A DNA stretch of 64,000 nucleotides from Trochalopteron elliotii (taxonomy: Eukaryota; Chordata; Aves; Passeriformes; Leiothrichidae). The stretch spans positions 167,728-231,727 of the forward strand of contig JANPWX010000548.1 of NCBI GenBank assembly GCA_024734555.1. The letters run 5' to 3'. A model generated the notes under the pieces. The model made no database searches. It saw nothing but the letters and a program-made list of their open reading frames with translations, and was not told the origin of the DNA. Both the position numbers and the translations under genes were made by a program. Shown piece after piece: positions 39,201 to 54,200 of this stretch. The number at the start of each line of letters is the position of its first letter. Positions within the stretch are counted from its first letter, which is position 1.

Positions 39201-42200
39201 CCCAAATTCTAGTAAGACCACATTTTCCTTCAAACAAAGATACTGCTCAGGCAATCTGTGCACTATTTTTTGTCTTTTCTTAGTACACAATTCATTCTCA
39301 GTACTTTTAGAAACAAGAGCATTTTGAATAACACCTTCTAGTATCTCTTATTTTTTAGTGTTTTCATCTGTTCATTTATGATGTGTGTTATTAATCCTAC
39401 CATATATCAGGTCATCATTTCACTTTTTATCTGCCTTCTGAGGACTGTCCTCAATTCTCTAATTATAGTGATGGTAAACTCCTGTCTGGTCAATTAATAC
39501 ATCACTGCCTAATGCAGAGTTCCTCATTTGACCATTACTTCTCTAGAGTCATCTAAATCACTCCCAAAAATTCAGGTTTTGGGGGTTTTTTACTTTTTGT
39601 GCAAAGAACTAAATATTTCCTCCTTCATCATACCACAGCTAAACTCCATACTGAGTGCAAAACTCTTCTTTATTTCCAAATTTACATTAAGCCTGTGCTT
39701 TTCTATTAAGGTTTTCTGGATACATCAAAAAGAAAAAAAAAAAAAAAAGAAAACCCCAACATTTTCATATAAGAGGTTAAAAAAAAATAAAAGCTTATAA
39801 GCTTATACAAGTACCAATTAGTTGGCATTTACTGATGGCTTCCCATAACATTTCATAACTCACCGTTTTTTTCCTGAGATCCTCAATGCCAGAAGGATTC
39901 ACATTGAAACTGTGGGGGAAAAAAAACATACCAAACAAATATTAGCAGTGCACAATTATTTGACCAAAACATCTGCTAGAATACAGTACTGAATTAGAAA
40001 CACAGCTACAATGTATTTAATATGGTTTATTTTCTTGACTTGTTAAACTTAGGAAAATATTAGAAATTAAAGGAAATTTTAATATATTCTTTGTTTACAA
40101 TTCTTTGTATTTTTCATAGTCTTTTTTCTTTTTCTTTATTCATATTCTCTCACAAATTTTGAATAACTAATTAAGAAATGCAAGAAAGGCTATTATGGAT
40201 TTGGCTTCCTTATCTCTCCTCTTATCTCTAGACTTAGCTTGAGCTTCTAAGCATGGAGTGCCACTTTAAATGAAATATCCTAGAAACAGGTCCCTGGGAT
40301 GAGACTGATAAAAACCAACAACCAAACCCTACAGACTAACAGAAATTCCCAACTTTCATGGCAGCTCCTAGAGGCCAAAGTTCCTGCAGAAATTCCAGTG
40401 AGATCATCAGCTTAGGGTTAAAAGGCCATTTTCTGTCAGCTGCATTTATTTTGTACTTCAAATTGAGTAAATAATCTATTATTTTATAAACCTAGTGATT
40501 ATTGTGCATATCCAGAAAGCAAAGTTCTTTCATAACGTTGCTGATACTGATAAAAACAGCCACTGTCTAAATGTCAGGCTTAAGAAACTGTCCACTCAGG
40601 CTGGTGTGATTATTAGCAAGTATCTTCAAAAATCAGTGAAGCTGTGTTCTTATGTAGTTGCTACAGAGAGTAGAGAAAACATTCTCTGAAAATGTGAAAA
40701 TCTGGATATGGCTCACAAATATTATTTAATTGGAAGCACCACAGCAGACATAGAATCTGTTTTGCTAGACTGCATGTACTGGCCTTGCGGGTGATGTGTG
40801 ACTGAGAGCTACAATTTTTTTTTTTTTAATTAATTTTAAAGATTTTTTTATATTAGGGAACATGTATTTTGTGACTGTTTGCCACTCTGCTACCTGAATT
40901 TATAAGCCACATATTTCATGGTGTAAAAGGAGAAGGGTAAAAATTCATGAACTAAAAATATGTATAATAAAAATGATGACATTTTTCTGTAAAGAATTTT
41001 TTTTAATACTATTTTAAAATTTCTTTTTTTTTACTTTTCTTTTCCAGTCTGTACACGATTTTTAATTTCCAAAGCAGGCAAACTTTTGCTCACACAGAAA
41101 GTCCAGTAAACCATCTGTGGGACTGAGAGTATTTGACAGAGACTGGATTAGAGGAACGGTCCCAACCAGAAACCCAGAGGTGTGTGAGGAATCAAGTCTG
41201 GCTAATTCCCATTCTACCTGTTTGTCACAGTGATCCCCAGCAGTCTGCCCCGTTTCCCTGAGACCCCTTTTGAATAAGGGGCCTTTTTCACGGGCTATTG
41301 TCCACCCAGGCAAAGGCAGGGTCCCTCCCTCCCTCCCAGCCTCCTTTCAGCCTCTCACTGATGTGTCAAACACATGATGAACTCCCTCCATTCACGGCTG
41401 CCTTCAGTGATCCCAGCACAAAAAAACCGAGTTAACTGAACTGGATCGAATTAGCTGGGTGAAAACCAAGAATGTCTCTATTTAACCGAGTGTGGCGTTA
41501 ATTTGGGATATCTTTCTTTTGGGACTGTTTCCTCGTGTTAGACAAGATATAGAATAATACAGCCTGACTGCTCAACTGGGTGACTTTCTGAAAGGTTAAA
41601 AAAGCAGGATCTTTCACTGCCCGGAATGACTTTATAGCTTCTGTGAAATAAGTTCTGGGACTCTTTTTCGTAGTGGCAACTTAAAATGAAAGCAGCAGTT
41701 CTGACTCTGAGAAGCTGCTGTTTCAAAATTAAAAAGTATAAATCACTGGCAATATGGACTAGTTGTTTGGGGTTTTTTTTCAGCAGTAAAAAAACTGCAA
41801 TCGTTTCTGTAAAATTGTGGACATCATAACTGCAATTACAAAAGAGAACATCTGTGTATTTTGCAAGAAAAAATTTGAATACGCTTGCAAAAAAAAAAAA
41901 AAAAAAAGAAAAGCTATTAAAATATTCCCCAATAAAAATCCAAATGCCACGAAGACTCATACTTCAAGGAGATTTGTAGAAAATATACTGCTTCTCCAGG
42001 AAGAAACAGGTGCTGAGATTGCATATAATAACATTTTTCTAAATCAAAGTGTCTGCTGAGTAAGGTGGGAGCTCGTCAGCCTTGCTGAGCCCAGCAAGGT
42101 TTCCTGCCAGTGCTCCCAGCCCGAGGTGAGTGTGAGCAGATGCAGATCCCCACCACTGCACCCCTGTCTCACTGTCTGAGGAGCAGGGAACACCTCAAAA

Positions 42201-45200
42201 GAAAATCCTGTCAAATTATGGATGCAAACAGTTGGTGGAGTTGTCTGTTTGGTGCATAGAAATTCAGGAGAGCATTTATTTTTCGGTTTAAATTTCATCA
42301 CAATAACAGAGCCCTAAAGTTACCACCTCATTTGATTATTGGCAATAATTATATAAAACAGCCCTCTAGGACTGCAGCCCACACTGTACAAGCATCACAG
42401 CCTTCCTCTGAGCAGCCATTCTCCTGACTTCCTAAAAGCATTCTGAAATCACCGACCTAAACAATTGTAAAAAATAACATTGTTTTCTCCTGTGTTACAG
42501 TCAGTTCACAGTGATAGTATTAGTTATAATCCAGTCTCTGGGGTTTTTTCCCGGGGTTTGATAAACTGGCAGGGAACTCCTGTTATGGAAGAAGTTCACA
42601 TGTTCACAGCTTGGAAAAAAGTATCTTTTTGGATTTTTGTAGGGGGTTTTTTGAGTGAGGCTTACTGTGAACAGTGATTGTGAAAAACTGGCACTGTGGG
42701 ATTCTATAATTATTATTTGTCAACTATGCCCAAACTAAATTTGCTCAGTTTACAAGTAAAAAAGATATTTCTTTTCTAACAAATGGACTTTTCACATGCC
42801 TTATGTACCTCCAGATGACGTCTCATAGCAATTTTTAACAGTTTGTCTCTTCCAAGTAATAAACTTTCATCATGTGAGATCACCTTCAAGACAGGAGCTA
42901 CTAAAAGGGAGGTAAATCCTACCAGCACAGACTGAAAATCAGCTGCAGTAGGATCATGGAAGTGACACTGAGCCACACAAGCTGCACATCACCCCTACCC
43001 TTCTCTAGGTAGAACAGACTTCTCCAATCCAGCACAACAATTAATCCTGTCCCCCCTTTCACTCATCTGGGAATTCAATTGACAGTTACTTTATAGAACA
43101 GACATTTTTACCTGATTAAATCATATCCATCATTTTATGGGTTCATATTATTTTACAGCTTTGGATGTAACTTTCTTTTTACATTTTTCTTGAATAGTAA
43201 AGTTTATTTGAATTTCTGGGGTTTTATTAGCTTAGATTTCAATTTTAGCTCATCTGAGATGAGAATCCCTTTGTATCACCCTGCTCCTGAGGGGAGAAAG
43301 TGATGAGAAATAAAAATAGTATAAACTAATAATGGACACAGATATACTGCAGTGCTGATTCTGTGGAGTGGTTTGGGTTACTATTTCACAATCATAGCAA
43401 GTATAATATTTTGTGCTTTATTGTTATTTTCTTAGAACTACATGAAACTTTTTTTTTGATAACACTTTTTTATGGTAATTAAATGCTTCCATTGCATGTT
43501 GATAATTTACAGTTTGTATAGGAAGAATACAGTGGAGTTGAGTTTAGGATGTGTCACAAGCTCAAGTTTATGGCTGCATCTTATAATTTTGCCTGTTGAA
43601 GTTCAATAGTAGTTAAAAATTCAAACATCAGGTCTAGTGGCTGCTTAAATATTTAGCTTCTGAATGTCTAGAGATTAAAACAATCTTTATCAAATCTTTC
43701 CTATAACTGATTTAAACATTTTAGTGCCATTTAGTCTGACAACATAATGAATGAGAATCAAGACTCCTAAATTATGCTCCATGGAAAGAGTATTTTCTTC
43801 AGGGGAAAAAGCTTTTTACTCATCTTTTGCTATTCGTATTAGTTACATGGTAATAGTGTATACTGTTAGAAATGAAAATGAGGACATTTACATTAATTAT
43901 TACTATTCGAAGTATTAAAATTTATGTTAACTTAACATTCTGTAAAATATCCATTATACCAATGAGCTAAGTGTGAGCTTTCAGTTTCTTTCCTTTAACA
44001 TGGAATGTCTGCATACAGGTAATCAGCAAAGCTCTGCCATATTCATTTTTCATTAGAGTTGAAATTCCTATTCCTATCCCACTTCTTGGTCTTTGGACTG
44101 ATTCTTACTACAGTGCTTATGCATTTTTCTTTGGATTCTCACAACATATATCAAAATCTTGAAATATCAGGGTGCCATTTAGGTTATTACTATTGCATTA
44201 GGGAAAAAAAATACAAGAAATGAATAAAATCAGATACAGTTAATGAAATTCAGAATCTTAGCCTTCCATAGAATATTGTCAGCCTGCTGTGCCTGGCAAT
44301 GCAGAGCTCAGTTTATATCCTGAGAAGGAACGACTGTCTTTTTCTGGCAGCTAAAACAAGTACAGAATGAGCATATTACCATTTATTTTGCAATTAGATT
44401 CTGGGGAACATCACTAAGACACTTCACTGTATAAATTGCTCTGATGTCAAGCCATTTTCTGTGGCCTTTTGGAGCTTGGGTAACCCCAGGAGGACACAAA
44501 AAGAGGATCGGGTTTTGTGGCTAACTCTGCCTTTTCTTTAGTTAGAGTTTTAAGTATATAAACCATTTCTCCTTTTACTAGAAGTTGTGCTATAGCAAAA
44601 AAGTTCTTTTCTCAAGAGACCACTAAAGAACTGTTAGACCATAAGTTGTGCCAGCATCTCCACTGGAAGACCCTATTATTAGAGATCTCTAAGTCAACAA
44701 CAAACAAACAAATCAAACAATCCTAAAATTACATTTTACACTGAAACTTACAGATCCATTTTTGAATAATTAAAAGAGCAGAACTAATCCTTAGCTCTTA
44801 TAATGAAACAGAAAAAAAAGTGCATTGCTTTTACATAGTTTCTGAATTTATTAATAAAGAAACAATAGAACAAATTATTCTTTTTTAAAATAAAATAGAA
44901 CAGGCAGTGCATTTTCCCTTGGGAAAGATAATATGCCTTATGTATCCTCTCAAAAAAGATTTCACATGCCCTAATGTGCACCAAGAGACAGTGAAAGCTT
45001 GAAACAATCTTGTCATGCAGCCAGCAGGATGAACTTTCCTAACAGTATTCCTAAAACAGTCAACTAATTAGGAGTGACTGATTGCTGGTGAGGAGCCTGC
45101 AAAAGTCAAGATTAATTCCAAGTATTCCTAAATATCCCTCAAAGAACTGATTGCTCCAGCCCACTTTAGTCATGTCCCAAATGCTGTGACCACTGCTTTG

Positions 45201-48200
45201 TAGGAGCTTTGCAAAAGATTTCATTATTCTCTTATCACATGCAGTGATCTTTTAAATCAGATGATAACAGTCCTGGCAGGACAGACTAAGGATCTCTGCA
45301 TGACTTCTGCTTGTTTTGTAATTTCTCTTTACATCTCATGTACCAGCAATGTATTTCTCTTGTTGAAATAATGTCCCACTGACAGCTTTACCACACCGAA
45401 TTAACAAATATTAACAGTCTAGAGTACAATTAAAGCACTGTCATAGTCCATCAATATTCTAACTAGACTGTAGATCACAGTTGACTAAAGTTTAGTCAGA
45501 TTTCAGTAGAGAACTGAAAAAGAATTATGCAAATCAAGAAAAGCAATGCACAAGTACACTGTTCTTAAAATAAGACATGCTAACACTGACAGAGGAAACA
45601 AAATTCTGAAAACACCATAGTTCACCTGATGTAATTTTTTAACTATCTGAGAAATAAATGTGCTAAAATGTCTTAATAGACCTTATTGCTTTAGCAAGCA
45701 CAGCAATATCTAGAGAGTAACATTTCTGAAAAAGGCATGTGCAAAGTACAGAGTGAATTGCATTGCACACTGGATTTCCTGTTTGGCAGAGAAATACACA
45801 ATGACTACAATCCTTTGCTCTCATCAGGCAACTTTTGGGGTTCATTCCAATGGAGCTGTTGCCAGCAACTCTGCAAGATTGAAACCATTTAACAGTGACT
45901 TTGATTATGTTGAAGTTATTGCACTAATGACTCACCCTCAGTGTGGTTTGGGATAACAGGTTTTACTTCAGAGCTTCAGCTGACTCGAGACAGGCACCTG
46001 CTCTACTGTCACAGCTCAAGTGACAAGCAGGAACCCAGTGGAACACCAGGATGCTACAAAAGCTTCTTTAACCACCTGACCATCACACATTCAAAACGTG
46101 AATGTTTGCTGAAATGTAGCAGACATCAGCTGCTCTTCAGACCTAACAATTTAATATGATCCAAACACACCACTGTTATCAAAACCCTCCTCAAGGCACC
46201 TTTTCATGACACCTCAATCATTTTTTAACAAATCTAATAATAACCATATTTCAAACACTTATTTCAAACACTGCCTCCATTGGAAAAAACAAAACTGCAG
46301 CCCCTGATTTGTTTGGAACACGTGACATTGAGGCAGCTCCAACAGCCACATTTGATGAAGGTGAGAGAGGCTGAAGAAAACCACCACATTCAGAAATTAC
46401 AAGCAGAAAGATGTAAACGAGTTGAATGATTAGGTGGGTGTTTTTTTCTTTTTGAGTTGCAAATTTGAAAAACTGCTGAAGCAGTAAGAGAATACAGAAA
46501 AAGAAATTAAGTAATAATTTCATAATTTATGCTCCAGTTCACCAGTGATTAATATTATAAGTATGAGCATTATTCGTAATTGTTACAGTGAATCCTAGTA
46601 AGACACAAGTTTCTTTCTCCTCCACTATTCCATCTTCCATGTTGCTTAGAATGTAACATACTTGTTGCCACAACCTGAGACAAAGTGCAACCCCTATGTA
46701 GACACAAGCTCTATCTTCTCTTCTCTGAAGTATAACAATAGTTAGGTCAAGGAAATGCTACTTTAGAAGGGTTTTTTTAATGCCTCTCTCTATTCATGTA
46801 TACATGTATGTGTATATACAGACACAGACATTATTCGTGTATTATGTGTATATATTCTATATATACATAAAATGCTTAGTAGAAAGCTCCCAAACACTTA
46901 CCCATCCAGTTTCCCAGATCTGGAATTCGATCTGACTAGTAACAACCTGTCAGCTTTAAATACTGGACTATTTGTCTCCCTGTGTCCAGTGCCTAAGATC
47001 TTGTTAATTACCTAAACTCCCTTTCTGTAGGTCTTGTTAATTACCCGTCTCCTGTCTCAGAGGACCTTGTTAATAACTTGTACAATCTCTCTAAAAAGGT
47101 CCTAATAACACATTAAAATTAAAGATGCTTTTCTTTTAGCACTTGTCAAGTGGTGTAAATTGAGAAATTTTCACATCCGTTTATTAGCCTGTAGTGTAGT
47201 GTCATGTATTTTCCTAAACAAAAACAATTTCAGAAAAACGATGCATGGGCTTTGGTTATGGCACAAAACAATCTTTGTTTTCCAGGAGCACCCTCAGTTT
47301 CCTTAACTGTGTTCAACACAAAAGCCACGTGCCTTCTGACTGCAAATTAACCTCCTGAGAGCCATGACAATAGCAGTAATTGTAAGAATGAGTGCAATTC
47401 AAGGCAATATTAGGTAAAAGTTTCAAAGCAGTGCATTAAGAAGTACAAAACCAAAATCATTATTGGTAAATGCTGGCTTAGAGCACTAGACATTGTTTGC
47501 TTAAAATTTTTTCTTTGGCTAGATGATACAAAACCTCTGGAACGAACAGATTTTGTAATGTTTGCAAAACCAGCATTTTTTCTTTCACTGTGAGACTCCT
47601 GCATTTTTAAATTGTCAAGGAATCAGCTCATAAATATCTCTACTATGCCTACAACAGACAACGGAACCCCCAATCTTAACACTCACATAACACTGCAATA
47701 TCATATCTATAAAAACATTTTAAACATCCTCATTTACCCACTCAGCATTTGCAGGAGGTAAAGTATCATCCCTGTTTCACAGGTTTAGCCAAAGCCAGGG
47801 AACTAGCCTTTGCCAGATCAGAGATTAATAGAAATTAGGGGTCCATATTTTGTGATTTCCTGTCAATAAATATTATACACAAACCAAATAGGTTTTTGTT
47901 TTGATTTTCCAAAACACTTCTAAAGCCTTCTTGAAACAACAATCATAAATAATAGCAATAAAAGCAAATAACAATTTTCAAATAATCCTGGCATACTTGC
48001 TTTTGGAAAAAAAAAATCCTACAAGTGTTGCTGAACCACTTGTATAATTTTTGGATCAGCAGCTGAGCAAAATGTGGAAGATGTACTTATCTTCATTTGT
48101 TTAATTAGTAAGTAAGGGTAATTAGTGACAGAGCATGCAGACAGCCAGCTAAGCACTCAAGGATGGGCTGGTGGAGGGTTATTCAGCAGCTCACCCAGCT

Positions 48201-51200
48201 GATGTTATGAGCTGTTGTTCTCCACATTGTTACTGCTCACTCAACATTACCAAACCACAATTAATTAGGATGGACTCAAGCCTGACCCAAAGTTCACCAA
48301 AGTCACTGAAAAGCTCCCACAAAGGTTACAGATGTGGCTTTATCAGTGCTGAGAACTTGACATTCACACTACAAACAGGAAGGAGCTGGGTTTGGGTGAT
48401 TTTTTTGAGGGTTGGGAAGGAGAGTTGCTATGGGTTGGGTTTTTTTCCTTCCACTTTGCTCTGTGTCCAGCCTGGTCCCACAGACTGGATGTTTTATAGG
48501 GGTACAGTGTGCCCCTGGAATACATCCTCCAGCAGGATTCCATCAGACAGGAATCCAGCTCAGGATCTTCCATCACCCAAACCAAGGCTCAGCTAAGTGG
48601 GGTTAAGTGGGAGATCCACCTCCAGAGAGAACACTTGATCCACAACAGAACACTGATTTTGGACACACCTTAATAAAAAAATATACTGCCTGGTTTACTT
48701 GCAGAAATGGGATTTATCCAAAAGAGCTTAATAGCACATTGAGTAAATAAGAAACAACCCAGAGACTAAATTCCCTGTCTATGCTTTTTGCATACAGTAT
48801 TTGTTACCCAGCCTCGTTTATTCTATGCCCACATACTCATACAAATTCTTTCTTCAGTATTACTAGTTCAAAAAATTAAAAATGGGCTCCGTTCAAGAAA
48901 TCCTCCACAGATAAAAGGTAAACTTAAACTGTAAATTTATTAAATATGCACATTTTGTATTTGTTTCTACTTCAAAAGAAAATAATTCTTTAAGATACAT
49001 TTGAAAGAAAGTAAACTAAGTCTAAGAGGTTTGGGTAGAATGGAACATACAAAAATCAAGAGCTTCTAACTTAACTTATTGCGGGCTAGATATTATGCCA
49101 TAATAGCTATTTCACAAAGAAGGTCAGAATGTTTACTATTTGTGGCTTTTTGAAAATAAAATAATATCTATTTGTCTTATCAAAAGTTTATGTTTACATA
49201 AAAGTCAAGAACTAGTAAAAGGGACTCATACAAAGACAGAGACAAATGACTAGAGTCCTTCTGAATGGGCACTGTGATGAGCTTTTTAATTACAAAACAA
49301 AGAAAAAAAGTCCATCATGATTACCATTAAGTTTTATATTTATCAAGATCTGCTGCATTCAAGAACTTCAAAAGATTTCACTACTTATATCTAGCATCTG
49401 CCTGAATACAGTGTTTCATTTTAAAAAAATCAAATGCTATGCAATTTTAATTGTTATTTGAATTATTTTTCTTTAAAGGAGCTTATTTAAATGGAAGTTT
49501 AACTTCTGACAAATCAAGCTACAAACTAAACTTATGCTAATTCAGAGAAATACTTCATTAAATAAAAAATATTCTAAGATTGTCTATAAGCATGTTATTT
49601 AAGACATTAGGAACTGACTGGACTCATAGAAGTCACAAAGAAGATGATTTGTTGAGGTTGGATGAGCTTCTAGCAACAGATTCTTTTCTACAGCAGTTCC
49701 ATTTCAGTTTATTTCCCTAATTCCCATCCATGATTAATTTTGTTAAGAAAATGATTTTAAGTTTAAATCAGGAGTGCATGTATTCTAACCCATGAAAAAA
49801 ACTGAGCTGCACACAATAAGATCCCTCTGTTCTAAGGGAACACGACAACAAAAAACTTTCTTTTAAAAAAAAGAACTACTCTTGTGTCATTAATTAAGGA
49901 ATTAATACACGAGAAAAGGTGATTTTTTTAGAACCATGTTTTCCATTTAAAACAGTGATTGATTTTACAGTCTTTAGATTCCAGTCTGAAGCTTTTTGAT
50001 TTCAAATGCATTTTCTACCAAATTTAAGTCATTACATAGAAATGAATCATTACCTTGAAAAAACAAGGACTGCTAATTTCTGGCATTTATATAAAAAAAT
50101 GTAAAGGAATGGAAGCTAATTAACTTCTTAAACATTTATCTATTGTGAACAGTATATGTAGGTGGCAGTGTACATAAATTTATATATATTTATACATGTA
50201 TTAAGAGAGACAGCCTATCTTTTTCACTAGCAAACAAAACCCAGGAAGGAAACTAACTGTGGGTTACACTTTTTCTTAAGGAAAACAAGTAAAGCATTGA
50301 TAGACAAACAAAGATTAAAATGGATTATTTAAATCAAAGTTCCTTATCAGCCCTGTAACTTAATTCATTCTGCTCAAGACATAAACTGCTGCCTCGTGCA
50401 ACAATTTCAATCCATAGAACTCAGCAAAGCTGCAGCGAGCCAAACAAAATTCAAGTGAGATAAGAGCTCATGTGAGTGCTCCCATTTAAAACAGAATGTT
50501 CTTTAATTCTTGTATTCTAACATATAGAACCTAAATATTCTTTTTTTTCTCCCCAAATAGTGACAGGATTTCTTTTCACTACTCCCATCTGCACCACTCT
50601 TTTAGTTGTTCAGTTTCCTCTTCCCCTTTCACTTGAAACCTTTCCCTCTCAAAGCCTGACTTAGGGCAATGTAATAAATCAGCAACAAATGTTCAGTGAA
50701 AGCAGAAGACTTCAGGGAAGCACAAACAAGGTCTTCCACAAACACTAGCACCCAAGAACCTTCACAGCACATCTCAGTAATAAAAAAGTCATTTTTAAAA
50801 CAAAGTACAAAACGATCAAATTAAATAAAAAGTTTGTAACATACTTAGAAAGGAACAGGCATCGATACAAATGTGTATAAAGCACAAAGATTGTGTTCCT
50901 CAACACTTCACATTTTCATTTATATAACATGTTCAAGATATCAGATTGAAATCCAGCAAAAACCTACCTTGACGATGGCAACGTGCTTGTAGGCTTGAAG
51001 TTTGCCATGAACGGATTAGTGGAATCATAATCAAAACTCTCCTGATGAGCTTCCCCAAACGCACTCGGTGATTTCAAGTCAGTAGAACTCTCTGATCCCC
51101 CATTGCTAAGTTTATCTGACCTCTTGCTATCTTTTTTCCCAGTCACTCTTTCAAAAAGACTAACTTTCTCTTTTTTCTCTTTTTTAATGTCTTTTCTGAT

Positions 51201-54200
51201 CTCGACAGGTTTGGAAAACAGACTTATGTTTTGATCCCACGTCGCTGGGCTTTCTTCAAATGGATTCTTCTGTCTTGGCAGTGTAGCAAATTTTTGGGGT
51301 AACGAAGCACTCACATTAAATGGGTCATTTTGTGCTTCAAGTGCAGTTTCATCAACTGTGCTGTCAAGTTGGCTCATTTTAGAAGTATCAACACTTAATG
51401 TCCTTCTGTGTGGAGATTTTAGACTCCCTGCAAACAGTCTGTCATTAGTATATTATCAATGAGACACTATATCACAGTTTATGACATGCAAAAAACTCAT
51501 TTTAGCTTAGATCTAGAAGCTTTGCAATTGAGCCTCAGATCAGAACACTGGTGAGTAACTAAGCTATTAAAAAACCAAAAAAATTAACAGCTGTGGCCTC
51601 GATTTCATGTTTCAGAAGTGTTTATGGACTGGCACCACGGGAAATTTTTGTTTTCTGCATGAAAACCAAGTTCTACAGAGGAGACAGCTATGACTGGTGT
51701 GCCATTCCAGAAAGAGACAATAGTGTGTTGCTGCATAACAACTTTGGGCAATGCCAAGTACTTTCAGTTCTTTGTATAAATCAGGTTTAAATTTTGGTGA
51801 TAAAAAAGTTTTTGACTTTTTAATTAGACTTATTTCTCACAAGAAGCTATTTTGCCTAGAGTCCCCTCAGGAATGCAATACACTGTCAGATGAGGACATA
51901 GTAAGATAAAACGCTAAATTATCATACATCACGAGCAATATAAGTTATTTCTTATGCTCAGGAACAGCAATTATGAGTTACCAGCAATTAAAGAAAGCGT
52001 AAAAAATAATCCAGCAGTATCTCCACATTTTGGCCTTGTAAGTACTTCATAAATTAAAGCAACAGATTCTGAATGCTCTAATAATGAGCTATAATTGCAA
52101 CAGTCATGAGTTTTACTTACCCCCTTCATCAACTGAACCAAAGGACTCCAGCTGACGCCTGAAAAGATGGGTGTAGCCAACAGTGCTGGATTTCATTTTC
52201 TCTGAGGAGACGTGTGGTCCTGTTAGATCTGACATGGAGTGAGCTGAGGACAGTCGCTGAGGGCCCAAGAGGAAAGGTTTTTTTGGCTTTGATTTCATTT
52301 GCACTTCACCACCACTACACACCTCTAGATTTGTATCAGGTATGTGAGTGCTTGGGATGATTGCAGAGGATGTATCTGAAAACGTCCCATCGTTTTTCCG
52401 ACCCTTCATTTTGTCTTTCAGTTTAGCAAATGGGGATTTGGTTTTGTCCTTCATTGACAAATCAAACATGCTTGCTGTCATGTTATTCCTCATAAACTGA
52501 ATATTGACGTTTATTTCTCCTCTGTCTTTAGTTCTCTTCCCTTGTCTGGATTCTAGGGGAAACCACCTTAAAGGAGAAAGAGCAAATTAAGTTGTGTTTT
52601 TCTGAAGGCTATCATCACACTCAGGCATTGACTGGTTAACGCATCTGGTTAGAAGAATTTACAGTATGAAAACCCAAATTCTATATCAAAGATTCTACCA
52701 TTCCTGTAATGAAAAACTTCTTTGTTTATATTTGTTTTCAACAAGAAAACACCTAAGCAAGAGGAAGCTCTTTAGTGTTCACCTGTCTCAAAATCAAAAT
52801 CAACTCTGGAAGCTGACCAAACACCATCAAAGTTAAGGGCTTCCATTTGCTTATGAAGGAAAATTTGTACTTAATCATAAATACAAATACATTTTATTTT
52901 CTTTTTTTTACAGTTTTCAAGTGTCCTTTATTTAGTAGTGATGTATATTAATGCATTCTATGTGACAACTACTTGATCTTGTAACCTTTTCTCCTTGGAT
53001 TTTGCTCAGGTTTACACACTAGCAAACATTTTCCCCTTTTTCCTCCCTTCCAAGCACTGGTTAATATTTATGAAACTGGCTAAGAAATATCTGAGAGTCA
53101 ACTACCATTTCAATTCTGCAATTCCTCCCCTCTGGATGCTGACAATAACTCCACATGCACAACTGTGAGCACTTAGGTGTATCCAACAGCATCCTCTCTT
53201 TTGCAGGTCACCAGCAGGATTAACTTCAGAAATATTTCCTTTGGAACCATGACATAAATCCCCACTCCTTGAAAAGAGATCAAAGGTGTGATCATCTGTT
53301 TCAAAAAGCCAAGTGTGCTTCTTTGCCAGGTCCAGCAAAAGCTTTATCATTATCCAAGTGTCTTATTCACTCCCCGTTGTGCTCTATTGTCCCATGGAAG
53401 CATCTGCAGAATTATGGCTCAATCTTTCCTCCACAGCTTCACCCAAATGAATGACCAACACACAATCCCTTCTCCACAACCATCACCAAGAGCCTTTCCC
53501 TATTTCAAAAGGTCACAAGGACACATTTCAGATCCACCAGCTCCAAAGTGCTCTAAACCCACTGTCAGGAGAAATCCATGTGCACAGACTCCCACAACAG
53601 TGCCTTACCACCAGTAACTTTTGAATTGGAGAGACTAAAAAATAAACTGCCTATTAACACAGATACAAAATGGATTATACAGTTATACATACATTATTCA
53701 ATCCTGCCAAATACAGAAAAAAAGGTCAGGTCAGGAAAGGAAAAAAACAGCCCTCCATTTGTTTTCAGTTTTTTTCATAAATATATTTTAAAGGTGACAG
53801 CTGTAATCAAATTTTCAGGTTCTCAAGTTTTGAGTTAAGAAAATACTTCCAAAAGTGACAGACCAAAGACATAACAAAAGGATAAACAGTATTATGCCTT
53901 TTTTTGTTGTTGTTGCTTTGTGATGTTCACAAAATTTTGTATTTCATACTACAGCAAAATAATTAAGAAATATCCGACCTCCTCTGTCCTCACAATGAAC
54001 AACATGAATCCAGACCAGTAGATCCAGAAGCTCAAACCAGTAAAAGAATAATAAAATCTTTAGGAAAAAATCTTTTCTTCTGTTGTGAGGTAACTTCATT
54101 CATATACTTTAAATGAAATACAAAACCTAGAATATGTGTCTGAAGAAGATGGATTGCTTTTCCTTTTAGTTAATAATGCTTCACTTCTTTGGTAACTGAT

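Larger units (their letters stand above)
39910..50967 (-). other. RAB11FIP2: RAB11FIP2 intron 3 (11.1 kb)
   Basis: Bounded by a GTAGGT donor and CCCCCACAG acceptor. It contains the 33-bp-period repeat at about 46999-47110, a TA/TG-rich simple stretch at 46795-46870, and a long A-run near 41889-41906. The rest is AT-rich with no recognised gene or transposon. Confidence 0.85.

Noticed and set aside
48171..48606. 141-codon frame in intron 3 with overlapping frames
   Set aside because: GC-richer patch giving open frames on both strands. No protein family recognised and no matching splice sites in frame with RAB11FIP2.
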